Positions 20,976 to 33,300 of a stretch of 64,000 nucleotides of DNA are shown here, one piece after another. The translations under genes were made by a program, and so were the position numbers. Every line of letters starts with the position of its first letter. Positions within the stretch are counted from its first letter, which is position 1. The DNA is taken from assembly GCA_037179385.1 (NCBI GenBank), contig CM074179.1, positions 1,426,001 through 1,490,000 on the forward strand. Reading direction: 5' to 3'. The notes under the pieces were generated by a model. The model was not told the origin of the DNA. It searched no databases and saw only the letters and a list, made by a program, of their open reading frames with translations. The stretch is from Holothuria scabra. Its lineage: Eukaryota > Echinodermata > Holothuroidea > Aspidochirotida > Holothuriidae.

Positions 20976-23109
20976 AATAACTTTGCTGCCTAAGTCAGGA
21001 GACCCCCTCGAACCGAAAAACAAACGGCCAATCACCTTGTTAAATGTAGATTACAAGATTCTGGCGAAAGCCCTTTGCAACAGGCTAGGCACAGTTATGC
21101 CAGATCTTGTAGGGTCCTTTCAGACCTGTGCGGTGCGGGGACACAGTATTCAGCAGAACCTCTGGGTGGTGCGGGACTTAGTTGAATACGTGATGGACCG
21201 TGATCTTCCATGTGCGCTTGTCTCCCTCGATCAGGAGAAGGCCTTCGACATGGTTGATCATGGATTCCTCTTTAAAATTTTGAAGAAGTTTTGTTTGAAT
21301 CCAGTTTTTGTTAAATGGACCTCCTTATTGTATAATAGTGTAAACAGTCGGGTTATCGTTAATGGCCTACCGTCAGACCCCTTCAGTGTCCAACGTGGCG
21401 TACGGCAGGGATGCCCCTATCACCATTACTATACGTATTGTTTAGTGAATCATTAGCAAGAGCTTTTCAAGTAGAGCCTTTGTTTCAACCTTTTCACATT
21501 CCCGGTGGTGTTGAAGTTAAGTGCCTTCAGTATGCTGATGACGTCACATGCGTAGTCTCCGACCTAGCTTCCTTCAAGGCCCTTACTGGCACGTTGTCTA
21601 AGTTTCAAAGAGCCACAGGTGCCAGACTGAATCCCAGTAAGACCAAAGGACTTCGCCTAGGTAAGTGGCGGTCAAGAAGACTGCCCTTCGCTGCATCATG
21701 GGTAGATGACGCCATAAGGATCAACGGCATCTGGTTTGGTTATGGGCAAACCGAGTTACTTACCTGGAATGAGAAAGTGGACCTGGTGGAAGCTAGGTTG
21801 AAGGACTTCGACGCGCGCCACATTAGCCTGTTCGGAAAGGTGACAGTTATCAATCGTTTTATTTATCCCCTTTTGTGGTATCCAGGCACTGTTCTGGCTG
21901 CTCCAAAGGGTGTCCTGTTGCGTCTCGAGAGGGCTGTGTTTAGGTTTTTATGGTCAGGGAAGACGGAGCTCGTAAGAAGAGGGATGGTATATCAGGATGT
22001 TAGGCGTGGTGAGTTGGGCCTTGTGCACTTTCCTTCCAAACTCCGTTTTCTCCTGACCAAGTGTGTTTATAGTGCTGTAGACAGCAAAATGCCTTTTGCG
22101 TATTTTGTCCGTTATTGGGGGGGATTATCATTCCGTCGGTTCTTTCCCTCCCTGTTTAGTAACAGTGAACCCCACAGCTGGAGGCCCTCGGAAACATACA
22201 GTCAAATGAGAGAAACGCTCCTAATTATATCTAGAGTTGGGGCCGTTTCGCAGTTAAGTGCAAGGGACCTATATCAGGCTGTTTTTGAAGATTTGGTTGG
22301 CCAGGTCCAATCCAATCACTATGCTTCAGGGTCAGAAGTGTGGCGTGTGGTCCACAGCAGATCATTAGATTACCGCAGGCGAGACCTGTTGTGGCGAATC
22401 GCACATGATGCGATTGTGACTAATCTCAAGCGTCTTCGGTGGCGTCTTGGAGATGGAATTTGCCCACGCACTGGATGCACAAAGTGGGAAAGTGTGTCAC
22501 ATGTGTTTTGGCAGTGTGAATTTGTGGCCCTCCTTTGGGAATGGTTCCAAGCCCTGACCGATCGCTTGACGATGGGCAACACATGGGCGGTCGGCCGGGA
22601 CTATGCTTTGTATGGTCTTTCACCCCCGCCATGCAATACAAGTATTCAGGACATACTTACCTTTGTTTCGGCCTCCATAAAGCTGGCATTATGGAGAGAC
22701 CGATGTAACGTTGTTTTTAGGGGGATGGGGAAGCCCGCGGACGTCGTCCTGGCATCAGTGAAGGCGGAGGTGAGGCTGAGGGTTGAGTCCGACTTCGTTC
22801 GTTTGCCAAGGTCGGCGTTCGGTAGGCGATGGGGTCCACTCGTTTCGGTGAGGGGGGACCGTGTGGTGGTCAATTTGTAAAAGGGTGGGTATGTAAGGGG
22901 CTTGTAAATACTATGTAAATATCTGTGTGTATAATTTTCTGTACATGGTTTTGTAAATATCTGTATATATGGCTTATTACTGTAATGAACATAATTTTCT
23001 GTTTGATTTAGCAGTCTGTAAATAGTTTTGCGTTTATGTTTTTGCCCAATCCGGTTTCAGTTTTTGTTTTTGTTTTGTATGTGCCGTTTCAATGCACTTA
23101 AAAAGCACC
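20976..23109 (+). mobile_element. Tx1-clade LINE, copy B, 5'-truncated
   Basis: The copy begins inside the RT domain of ORF2 and runs to the common 3' end AAAAAGCAC (plus one C), bounded by an exact 16 bp duplication. It is very similar to copy H (about 54660-56790), so both come from the same recent subfamily. The 3' UTR carries several TGTAAATA motifs. Confidence 0.93.
20983..22880 (+). pseudogene. Tx1 copy B ORF2 fragment (RT and C-terminus)
   Basis: Two overlapping frames (20983-21456 and 21411-22880) give RT from the LLPKSGDP motif to the C-terminal stop. One small change near 21415, in the PLSPLLYVLF motif, breaks the frame. Catalytic YADDVTC lies near 21530. The last 300 codons include RIAHDAIVTN and CPRTGCTKW. 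The endonuclease and ORF1 are missing through 5' truncation. The C-terminus ends normally, unlike copy H. Confidence 0.92.
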
Positions 23110-23125
23110 ATTAATAATACAAATT

Positions 23126-23610
23126 GACAATGTATTTTAAATATAGTCTCCTGAACCTGTTTAAAATAAATTATGTTAAGGTTAACAAAAAAAGTGTGAT
23201 GGACAGGATTGCACAAACACCAATTTTAGTGGCGGGCTCTAGTAACAGAGTCAGACCAGCCTGTACTGAGTAAAGCGTAATTAATAAAAAGCAAAAGTGG
23301 AGTATACCTTGATATAATATCTATACATTGCAGAAATTAAGCAAAATGGGAGAACACAAATGAAAGGGCATGTATTCAGGGCAACTGAAGTTGTATTCAG
23401 TACTTGCAATTGGCTTTCATCATTCAAAATAATATCAACAGCTTGTTTGAAAATATTTCTTTACGAATCAGTTTTAGATTCGAAAAGTTCCTCAGCCAGG
23501 AAGATCCCCCCTCCCATCATTTCTCTGTTATCTTACCACATGGATAATTTTTCTCTGGTCACATTTTTGTGAAACTTTCATTCAAATCAGACACACATGT
23601 ATTGTTCAAG

Positions 23611-23612
<2 letters not shown>
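23126..23612. other. Unannotated spacer
   Basis: No coding or repeat signal that I recognise between Tx1 copy B and the CR1/L2-type LINE. Confidence 0.4.

Positions 23613-23681
<69 letters not shown>
23613..23681. repeat. (AAT)n microsatellite, tail of the LINE
   Basis: About 23 AAT units. On the minus strand this is (ATT)n directly after the LINE 3' UTR, the usual tail type for several CR1/L2-like families. Confidence 0.93.
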
Positions 23682-23682
<1 letters not shown>

Positions 23683-23746
23683 ACAGTTCTTATAAAGCGC
23701 AAACCACACTGAAGTCCCTTTGCGCTGAGAAAAGAAAAGATGAAAG

Positions 23747-25594
23747 TCATAGACAGGAGAAAAGGTAAGATTTAAGTAAGGTCTTAAAATTTGCGAGTGT
23801 TCTTGCTTCTTTAACTGTAACAGGGAGGTCATTCCAGAGACAAGCAGCAGAGTATTGGAAAGAACGGCAACCGTAATAATTAGTACAAACTGGAGGAGAG
23901 GAGAGTAGCAGTTTAGAACTGGAGCGAAGGCAGCGGGTAGGAGTGTAATTTTGGACGAGATCTTGTAGGTAAACAGGTGCAGAATTGTGTAAACATTTAA
24001 ATGTCAGCAAGAGGACTTTGTATTTAATCCGATCAGCAACAGGAAGCCAGTGAAGGCTAAGGAGGACTGGAGTTATATGATCGTTTGGTTTTGTAAGTGT
24101 AACTAATCTAGCAGCTGAGTTCTGTATATGTTGTAATTTCTTGAGACGAGAACTTGAAAGCCCATAGAGTAAGCTGTTGCAGTTATCGAGTCTTGAAGAC
24201 ACAAAAGCATGAACTAGAGTCTCAGTGGTTCTTTGATCTAGGTGTTTTCTGATTTTTCCAATTTTATGGAGCGCCAGAGATGCAGCTCTGCAAACATTAT
24301 TAACATGTAGATCCATTGTGAGGTGACGATCAAAAACTACACCCAAGTTTCTGGCATGTTGAGCAGGTTCAATGTGAGCAGGTCCAATCTGGAATGACTG
24401 AACGGGAGATACGGATCGAACTTTTGAAGAAATGTGAATAAGTTCTGTTTTGTTGTCATTTAGTTTCAGACCATTAGCAAGGGACCATGATCGGATGTCT
24501 TCTATGCAAGCTTCCAACTTTGATAGGGTGGAACAGCTGTCAAGAGATTTTGGCATGAATGAATAAATTTGAGTGTCATCTGCATAAATCATGCTGTCGA
24601 TACCATGGGATTGAATAATGTCTTCTAATGGGGCCGAATACATTGTGAAGGCCAGTGGACCGATGACAGAACCTTGAGGGACACCTTCCAAGGGAACATG
24701 TACAGCAGATTCCTTGCCATTTATGGTAACAACTTGTGAACGGTTTGTAAAGTAAGATATGAACCAGTTTAAAGCTGTGCCAGATATATTGTAGCGGTTC
24801 TGAAAACGCTCAAACAACAGCTTATGATCAATGGTGTCGAATGCGGCAGAATAGTCAAGTAAAAGTAAAACAGCTTCATCACCTCGATCTACAGCGAGCA
24901 GGAGATCATTACAAACACGAAGCAATGCCGTTTCAGTGCTGTGGTAAGCTCTGTAAGCACTCTGGACACGACCATTGAGATTGTTCTTGGAGAGATAGCT
25001 TTGAATCTGGAGAGAACATGCACGCTCAATTGTTTTGGCCAGAAATTTGAGATTTGCGACTGGTCGATAATTCTTGAAGACATTTTTGTCCAAGTTCGGC
25101 TTCTTTATGATGGGTCTAATAAGAGCCCGTTTGAGAGAGTCTGGGAAATGGCCATTTTGCAAAGACAAATTAACAATAATTGATATTATTGGCAACAGAA
25201 CATTAATGGATTTCTTTAATAGGAAGGTAGGTATAGGATCAAGCTTACTAGACGATGATGGTGATTCCATTATTATTTTCATTAACATTTCCTTTGAGAC
25301 AGTTGAGAATTCTGAGAGATTAGAAGACGAAATGTTACTTCTGATCGGGATGTCTGACATAACTGATGTATGGCTGTTTGCAATTTCATTCTGAATCTGC
25401 CTAATTTTATTAGAAAAGAAGTCCGAGAACTGATTTGCAAGCGCACCATCATCAGAAACATTAGGCAATGTAGTTGATGATGTGGGCAGAGTGAGTTTTC
25501 CAATTTCACTGAAAAGTTGGCGAGAGTTACAGTTCAACAATTTTATGGAGTAGTAGTTTCTTTTAGCTTGTTTTAGCATTGCATTGTAATGCAT
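23747..25594 (-). CDS. CR1/L2-type LINE reverse transcriptase, truncated but open
   Basis: A 615-codon frame without interruption. It starts in the linker before the RT (KQAKRNYY) and contains the RT motifs KNYRPVANL, LLLDYSAAFDTIDH, GVPQGSVIGPLAF and catalytic YADDTQIY at about residue 335. It then has the usual thumb (NLGVVFD) and the C-terminal region ending LFSCL. No RNase H. The APE endonuclease that should precede it is missing, so the first Met is not the native start. It is the best preserved LINE frame in the window and suggests a fairly recent insertion. Confidence 0.92.
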   Translation of the reverse strand: MHYNAMLKQAKRNYYSIKLLNCNSRQLFSEIGKLTLPTSSTTLPNVSDDGALANQFSDFFSNKIRQIQNEIANSHTSVMSDIPIRSNISSSNLSEFSTVSKEMLMKIIMESPSSSSKLDPIPTFLLKKSINVLLPIISIIVNLSLQNGHFPDSLKRALIRPIIKKPNLDKNVFKNYRPVANLKFLAKTIERACSLQIQSYLSKNNLNGRVQSAYRAYHSTETALLRVCNDLLLAVDRGDEAVLLLLDYSAAFDTIDHKLLFERFQNRYNISGTALNWFISYFTNRSQVVTINGKESAVHVPLEGVPQGSVIGPLAFTMYSAPLEDIIQSHGIDSMIYADDTQIYSFMPKSLDSCSTLSKLEACIEDIRSWSLANGLKLNDNKTELIHISSKVRSVSPVQSFQIGPAHIEPAQHARNLGVVFDRHLTMDLHVNNVCRAASLALHKIGKIRKHLDQRTTETLVHAFVSSRLDNCNSLLYGLSSSRLKKLQHIQNSAARLVTLTKPNDHITPVLLSLHWLPVADRIKYKVLLLTFKCLHNSAPVYLQDLVQNYTPTRCLRSSSKLLLSSPPVCTNYYGCRSFQYSAACLWNDLPVTVKEARTLANFKTLLKSYLFSCL

Positions 25595-25639
25595 TGATTG
25601 ATATCACCAATAGAATTGATATCACCAATAGAAGTTCCA

Positions 25640-26759
25640 TTTTGACTCACATTAAGCTAGAGGCAAGGGGGAGCTGAGTCACTAGGCAGCTCAATGATAG
25701 GGAATGCTTCATTTCATTTGATTCATTAAGTTTTGCTTGATAAAGCGGTATTTTGAAACCATTTTTATCAAAAGTTTGGTCAATGGGGACAGCTCTCGAT
25801 TCTGAAGTCTCTATGTTCCGATGCCTCTATGTTTCGAAAAGTATGCATTGAGGTTATCGTTTAAACAAGCCCTCATCGACACACTCTCCTACAAGCATTG
25901 GATCAAATACTGCGTTCTCACATACCCCGTGCTTGAGGTAGCACTGGGTTACCTCACGCTCGAGTACCGTGGGAACGCGGGTAAAAGCGGAGTCGGTGTT
26001 TAAATTTCGACCCACCTCAAATTGCAGGGTTAAGCAGTTTTAAACATCATTTTTTTTAATCAAGCAAGGTCACAGGTATTTATGGCACTGATGACAGGTA
26101 TTCTCTTACATTTTGCTGTAATCGGTGTGTGAAATATTTGGCCTCGCTACTACGGTAACACTATCCAATCAACGAAACACTGGGTACGTGAGAACACAGA
26201 CTGGAAAACACAGGATTAACCTGTGGTTTTGTCTGATTGTAAGCGAGTTAACACTGGGTGTTGTGGGGTATGTGAGACCAAGCCTAAAGAGAAATCTGAA
26301 CAGAGATGTGTAACCATGGCTATTACTGACGGCAATTTTTGCTTTATTGGGGAAATGCCCCACCCATTGTCTATGGTATCCTTTGCAAATTAACAAAAGC
26401 AGATATCCCTATTAATCCATAATTTAACAATTCGCCTTTTGTCTACTTATACTGTAACTACAGCATAACATACAGCACAAGTTTTCCTTGTTTGATACAC
26501 ATTATACAACAATATGGTTGCTCTTATTACCTGAACTACTTTTAAACGACAGCAGCAATGCGAAATAAAATCTTAATAGTTTTGAAAAGTGTCATAAAGG
26601 TTAATCTTGAAGCAATGGTTCTATGCATTAAGCTTATTGGTACACTTTTCTGGGGGGGAGGGGGGGGGGATAGTGACATGGATAAAAATGAAATGTGAGA
26701 CAAGAATTCCCACTCGATGATGATATTTGACATAACTATATAATCCTTCACACAGGGGT
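25640..26759. other. Unannotated spacer with a G-rich run
   Basis: No gene seen. A G run lies near 26651-26670. Small frames here show no motif. Confidence 0.4.
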
Positions 26760-27308
26760 TGTTTAGAAGGATTAGTAGAAAATAAAATAAAATAGCTCCA
26801 CCAATCTTCAAAGAGTTTGGGTCAAAGTTCACATTACCAGGGATGAGGAGACCCATCTTCCAATCTAGGTTTGGCCATACCAGAATGCCAACCAAGCATG
26901 TCTGTGTTTGTCCACTTCAGGAAAATTCCATCAAATAAAGGAAGGGCTAGGCCATGCTTAGAATGTCACCCAGGCATATCTGTTTGTTTATCCTATTGCC
27001 AAGTAACAGGGGAAAACAGGGAGTGGGGAGGAACTAAAGTAAGTCAGAAGAAAATTAGACTGCATGAAGATAGGAGCAAAATAAAATAAGGTGTGGCGAA
27101 ATATCACTAACTTCTCAAATTAACAAAGCAACTACATAGTTAAATTCTATTGGAAGGCGTCATATTTCTTTGGAATTTTAGTGTAAATATTCATGTGAAG
27201 TGAAATATATATCCTGGGACCAAATCACCATTCAGTGTGCTTGTGATTTTTGGGCATTGAAGAATAAACCTTTGGTGGTGCTTCGTATAGTATAACGCTA
27301 TACACCAA
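26760..27308 (+). repeat. 5' LTR of BEL/Pao element
   Basis: Starts TGTTTAGAAGG. The similarity to the 3' LTR extends to CTATACACCAA. Ending at CTATACA (27304) would give the classical TG...CA form, but ending at CACCAA (27308) fits the flanking GGGT duplication better. AATAAA lies near 27262. Confidence 0.9.
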
Positions 27309-27310
27309 AA

Positions 27311-27326
27311 TGGCAGCAGAGCCTGG
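27311..27326 (+). other. Candidate primer-binding site of BEL/Pao element
   Basis: TGGCAGCAGAGCCTGG lies two to six bases after the 5' LTR and starts with TGG. The tRNA is not assigned. Confidence 0.6.
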
Positions 27327-27519
27327 TTTACTTTAAAAATTTTAAAGGTGAACAGTTGAAATATCACCGCGGAAAAGAAATTTAACAGAAACTGAGGCGG
27401 AAGGAAATATCCAGCGAAGATAAAAATTGTGAGTTAATAAATGACTTAAAATAAGGAGATATCTGAGTTAAGTTGAATATATTTTCTGAGTACAGTATTT
27501 TGGGCAGCAAACAAGAAAA

Positions 27520-28735
27520 ATGCCACGCCCAGAGGAAGAAACAACATCAATAGCAGACAAAATAAAGGACTTAAAAAGCACAGTACTGTCAAAACAAAAC
27601 TGACAAGGACCTTGAAACAAGTAAAATCTGAAATTGGAGATGATGGTGGAAATGTGGACCGTGAAATTGTAGGAGAATTGATGAAGAAAGCAGATAAAAT
27701 AACAGAGGAATTGGAATCATTGAGTCAGGATATCTTGTTCCTCAGTGAGGGAGAGGAATATGATCAAGCAGAAAAATACATGGAAGACTGTATAACTGAG
27801 TACATAACAACAAAGAAATTAGTAAATACAGTCGCTAAGAAGGAAAATGAGTCTCCCTCTAGAGTACTGCCTCAAACCCCTAACCAAGCCGTACAATCGC
27901 AACTCAAAATGCATAATTTAAGTATGCTGACAGCTACAAATGTTGTGAAGTTTTCAGGAAATCCATTGTATTACCACTCGTTTATAAGTGGATACAACAG
28001 TGTAGTAGAGGGAATTACGGACGACACAATGAAGTTAAAATCGTTATTTGCGCTTTGCGAAGGCGATGCGTTGGATGCCATTCAATCTTGTATGCTTCGT
28101 GCCCCTAATGAGGGTTTGAAATCTGCCCTTGAGATCATCAAAACACGTTACGGCAATCCGTCAGTGATAGTGCAGGCGTGGATCTTTAAAATCACCAGGA
28201 GTCCAAAGTTAGACAGCTCAAACATTCGAAAATTCGCTGACGACTTAGATAATTGTATAGAAGCACTTACTTCTCTGAACTGCCTTAATGAAATGGACAA
28301 TCAACAGTCTATTCGGACCATTGTTGAGAAACTACCGAGAAACACGCAAAACAGGTGCACAAGGGAAAACGCAAAGTCCAAAAGGACGACCGGAAGTTAC
28401 GCCAAATTGACTGACTTGGTGACCTTTGTCAGGAGCGTGGCGGAGGAAATGACGGACCCAATCCTGAATGTTAGTGTTCCTGGAGTAAATGAAAGAACTG
28501 TTAAGAATAAGGACTTTAAGGGTAAAACATATTATGCTGGTGAAGCAAAAGCAGACACGGCTGGAAACTGTAAGTTATGTTTGTCTAAATTTCATCCGTT
28601 ATGGGGATGTCCAAATTTAAAGGTATGGACACAAGAGGTAGGTGGGATTTTGTTTCCCAAAATAAGTTGTGTTTCAAATGTTTGGGTAAGCATTTTTCAA
28701 AAGATTGCAAAAGGAAAATGTTTTGTGGAATAGGT
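27520..28735 (+). pseudogene. BEL/Pao gag (DUF1759-like), frame-disrupted
   Basis: A likely start ATG at 27520 is followed by a frameshift near 27595; the main frame then runs 27612-28733. The middle contains the VKFSGNPLYYHSFISGYNSVV segment (about 27943-28007), which resembles the DUF1759 gag domain of Pao elements (FxGDPLxWxxFxxxF). Near 28625 a further shift moves coding to the next frame, where CFKCLGKHFSKDC completes a zinc knuckle. The product would be the particle protein. The shifts could be real or assembly indels. Confidence 0.8.
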
Positions 28736-29384
28736 GGCTGTCAGAACGATCATAATCGACTTTTGCATAAAAGTCAAAGTAAGCAAAACCAGCAACGCCC
28801 CATGGAAGGGGAGGAAAATGGGGAAATAACTGATTCCCAGGCTGCAGGGGGAAGCGAGCCAGCCATTGGCAGAAATTTTCTAACCAAGGGCCAAGGGTTA
28901 GCATTACGGACCGTACCTGTCATTGTCCAAAATAACGGCAAACAATTAAAGGTCAATGCCATTTTAGATGATGGAAGTGAGCAAACGTATATAAACAGTG
29001 CTCTGGCAGCCGAATTGGGTGTTTCAGGGGAACAAAATGAGGTTGGATTGATTAATGGATTTGAAAAACGCTTCAAAAGTATGGAAGTTGAAGTTGAAAT
29101 CATGTGTGTTGACAAGTTAAACAAACCTTGTAAGATAAAAGCATTAACAGTGGACAATGTGTGTCGTGATTTGCACCCCCGTAATTGGCCTCGAATATCT
29201 AAAGACTGGGACCATTTAAAGGAAATTGCTTTTCCTGCCCCAGCTAGAGGGACGGTGGATATTCTGATCGGAATTGATCACGTGCATTTACACAATGCAT
29301 TGGAAGAGCGTATGGGTGGTCCTGGCGAACCAGTGGCCAGAAAGACCCCCCTAGGTTGGACATGCGTGGGGCCAACAACCAAAA

Positions 29385-29394
29385 GTCAAAGGTT
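29385..29394. repeat. 10 bp target-site duplication of Tx1 copy C (left)
   Basis: GTCAAAGGTT recurs at 30366-30375. Removing the Tx1 piece and one copy rejoins the BEL pol frame. Confidence 0.88.
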
Positions 29395-30365
29395 GGCTTT
29401 TTAAGTGCATCGAAACGGACACTCTCAAACAGAAAGACCCACAACCGGACCTGGTAAGAACAAAAGTATTAACTATTTACACTACTACCCTTACTTAAGC
29501 AAACAAAAATTTATTTTCTCCCTTAACAAATAAACGGAAATGAAAAACATTTACAGGTTAACTATCCCCCTCCCGCCCTCGTTGAAACAAGTGGACCCCA
29601 CCGCCTGCCAAAAGCCGCCCTCGGCAGACGGGCGAGGTCCGCTTCAACCCTAAGCCTAACCTCCGCCTTCACCGACTTAACGACAGCGTCGGCAGACCTC
29701 CCCTCCCCCCTAAACACAATATCACATCTGTCTCTCCACAAGGCCAGCTTAATGGAGGCTGAAACAAAGGTCAGAATGTTACAAACACTTACACTGCATG
29801 GTGGGGGCGATAGACCATACAAGGCGTAGTCCTGGCTAACCGCCCAGGTCCTGCAGGACGTGAGGCGATCAGCCAGGGACTGAAACCACTCCCAGAGGAG
29901 GGCGACAAAGCCACACTGCCAAAACACATGAGGCACACTCTCCCACTTGGTGCATCCAGCGCGGGGACAAATGCCATCTCCAAGACGCCACCGGAGGCGC
30001 CTGAGATTCGTGACGATGGCGTCGTGAGCAATCCGCCACAGCAGGTCTCGCCGGCGGTAGTCAAGTGACCTGCTGTGGATCACACGCCACACGTCTGGCC
30101 CTGACGTGTAGTCCCCGGGCTGGACCCGACCTACCAAGCCGTCAAAAATTGCACGGTACTGTTCCCCCGCACTTGTTTGTGATACGTCTCCTACAGTGGA
30201 CATGGTACGTAGTGTTTCCTTCATGAGACAGTATGCCTTTGTGGGCCTCCAGCTGTGAGGTACACTGTTGCTAAACAGGGAGTGAAAAAACCACCGGAAC
30301 GACAATCCCCCCCAATAACGGACAAAGTAGGCGAAAGGCATCTCACTGCCGACGGCGCTAAAAAC
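29395..30365 (-). mobile_element. Tx1-clade LINE, copy C, 5'-truncated, inside BEL pol
   Basis: The minus-strand copy begins at its 3' end with the complement of an AAAAAGC-type terminus at 29395. It covers only the 3' UTR and the last 260 or so codons of ORF2. It is bounded by a 10 bp duplication. The insertion postdates the BEL element. Confidence 0.9.
29562..30341 (-). pseudogene. Tx1 copy C ORF2 C-terminal fragment
   Basis: An open frame of 259 codons (MPFAYFVRYWGG to TRAGGG), homologous to the C-terminus of copies A, B and H. It includes RIAHDAIVTN, the CPRAGCTKWESVPHVFWQC zinc-like motif and LALWRDRC. It lacks the RT catalytic part. Confidence 0.92.
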
Positions 30366-33300
30366 GTCAAAGGTTTCTTTCTTACCATATCAAACAAGTG
30401 AAAACTTTCAAATGCGAGTTGATAGATGTAGATGAAACAATCAGAAAGTTCTGGGAAGTTGATAATCTCGGAGTCAGTGAAGTTAAATTTCAAACAAATG
30501 AGGAGAAAAAGGCAATGCACATTGTAAAGGAGTCGATGAAATTTGTGGATTGGAGGTATGAAGTAAAAATTCCATGGGCAAAGGAAAGAGAGACAATTAA
30601 AATGGATAATTTCAATGTAGCTGAAAATAGGTTGAGTAATTTGGAAAAGAAGTTACTAAAAGATAGACCATTGGGTGAGGCTTATTCAAATGTAATCAAA
30701 GACTATGAAACTAAGGGTTATGTAAGAAAGGTGGGGAGGGAGGAGGCTACCCCAGATAATGTGTGGTATCTGCCACATTTCCCTGTAGTAAAACCGAATA
30801 GGGAAACAACTAAGGTGAGAATTGTTTATGATGCGTCAGCAAAGTTTCATGGTCTTTCCTTGAACGACTTCATTTTGAATGGTCCAAAATTGCAGAATGA
30901 CCTTTTTGATGTACTTTTACATTTCAGGGAAAAGAAAATTGGGATAATTTGTGACATTTCGGAAATGTATATGCAAGTGGGAATTGCGCAGGATGATAGA
31001 TCCATGTTTAGGTTTCTGTGGAGGGACTTAAATCAAGGAGTTGCACCACAGGTGTATGAGTTTCAAAGGTTGGTATTCGGTGTAACCGTCGCGCCTTTTA
31101 TATCTCAATTGGTCGCCAAAGGAAATGCCAACAGACACAAAGAGGAGTTTCCCCTTGCTGCGCAAACAATCTTGGAAAGTACATATATGGACGACTCCAT
31201 GAATTCGGTTGATGATGTAGAGACCGGTAAACAATTATATCGTAAGCTTAACGAGGTGTGGTCAAAAGCAGGAATGAAAGCTAGGAAATGGTTGTCTAAT
31301 TCGAAAGAGGTATTGGGCGAAATACCGCAAAATCACAGGGTTAAGGAAATTAAGTTATCTGAAGGTGAACTACCTAGTGTGAAAACCTTAGGGCTGACAT
31401 GGGTCCCCGAACATGATATGTTCACCTTTAGTGGTGGCGAGTGGAGTGATAGGAGTAATAAGGTGACGGAGCGGCGTGTACTAAGCAAAATAGCAACAGT
31501 ATTCGATCCTTTGGGATTTGTTTCTCCGGTTGTTGTGAGAGGCAAAGTATTAATGCAAGAAATATGGGAGAGTGGTATGAATTGGGATGAAGTGTTACCT
31601 GAAGTTATAACACATAAGTTTGAAAAATGGTGTAAGGATCTAGAAAATTTAGATGTAAAAATTCAGAGATGTTTGTGTCCACATGGGGAAGAGAATGTGG
31701 AGATACATACGTTTGTAGATGCTTCAAGTGAAGCTTACGGCGCAGTTAGTTACCTAAGATCAACAGGACTAAGTAATGCAACTACTAGCGTCAGATTGAT
31801 AGCCGCCAAAACGGGTAGCGCCCTTAAAATCAACCAGCATTCCCAGATTAGAGTTAATGGGAGCTATGCTCGGACTCAAACTAACGGAATCCATTGTAAA
31901 AGCCTTAAAAGTGCAAATGCGCGATGTTGTATTTTGGAGTGATAGCATGAATGCATTATGGTGGATCCGTGGCAGAAGCCGAGACTTTAAGCCATTCGTG
32001 GCAAACAGAGTTGGAGATATACAAACAAAAACCAACCCTAGTCAATGGCGCTACGTGCCAACAAAAGAGAATCCAGCAGATGTTACATCAAGAGGTAGTA
32101 CCGTTAAAAAGCTGCTGGAGAACAAACTCTGGTGGTAAGGCCCTAGTTTCCTCCTAAAAGGGCCTGAAAATTGGCCTGATAACAAATTGAAAGGCGAAGC
32201 TATAGCGACAGAAGAAAAAAAAGCGGATTGTGACAATGTTATCACTAAATATTTCTTCGAAAGACAAAGAGTTTCGACTTAATCCAATAAGGTTTTCAAG
32301 CTGGAAAAAATTAGTCAGGGTATTGGCCCTGGTTATTCGATTTAGCTCGAATTGTAGAGTTAAAAGTTGCGACAGAAATGCTGGCGAACTGAGCGTCGAT
32401 GAGATCAAAGATGCAGAGATTGCATTCATTAAGCAAGCGCAGCAGGAATCTTTTGCCGAAGAAATAAAGGAGCTTCAAAAAAGTCAAGTAATCCCAATTC
32501 AGAGTAGTCTAAGTGGGTTGATGCCAAAATTAGACTCGGATGGGGTTTTGAGATCAAATAGTCGGCTAAGCTTGGTTGAGATCTTACCATATGACACAAG
32601 ATTTCCTATCGTCCTCCCACGAAAAAGTCAAGTGACAAGACTAATAGTAAAAAATTACCACGACATTGGGAAGCATGTCTTGGGGACGAACCATCTATTG
32701 TCTTTGATTTCTGAAAAATATTGGGTGGTTCATGGTAGAGAAGAAATAAGACAGTGTGAAAGGAATTGTAAAATTTGCCAAAAAATTAAAGCAAAGGCGG
32801 CGTCCCAGGTGATGGCTCCACTTCCACCTGGTAGAGCCACTGTAAGCCTGAGAGCATTCACTTCAGTGGCAGTCGATTACGCTGGTCCATTCCTAACAAT
32901 GCAGGGGCGCGGAAAGACAAGGCAAAAGCGGTATTTATGCCTCTTTACTTGTTTAAATACCAGAGCAGTTCACTGCGAAATAGCGTATGGGATGGATACA
33001 GATAAATTTCTCAATGCGTTGTCTAGGTTTGTCAATCGGCGAGGTAAACCTGACAAAATAATGTCGGACAATGGGTCAAACTTCACAGGTGCCGAAAGAG
33101 AGCTAAGAGATTTAGTAAAGTTACTGGATCAAACAAAACTACAAAATTCAACATCTCACGAAGGAATTAATGGAGTTTTACTCCACCTCTGAGTCCACAT
33201 TTTGGAGGAGTACATGAGAGTCTCATAAAAACTGCAAAACGTGCCATTTATGCCATACTACGAAACGCAGACGTGACAGACGAAGAGTTGTACTCTGCGT

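Larger units (their letters stand above)
23613..25595 (-). mobile_element. CR1/L2-type LINE, 5'-truncated
   Basis: A minus-strand element with an open RT frame (25594-23747), a short 3' UTR (about 65 bp) and an (ATT)n tail at 23613-23681. Endonuclease and ORF1 are absent, which is ordinary 5' truncation. A 17 bp tandem duplication (ATTGATATCACCAATAG) lies just beyond the 5' end at about 25597-25630. I could not identify a target duplication. Confidence 0.88.

Noticed and set aside
26651..26670. G run as a possible G-quadruplex regulatory site
   Set aside because: A single homopolymer-like run with no gene nearby; nothing else supports regulation.
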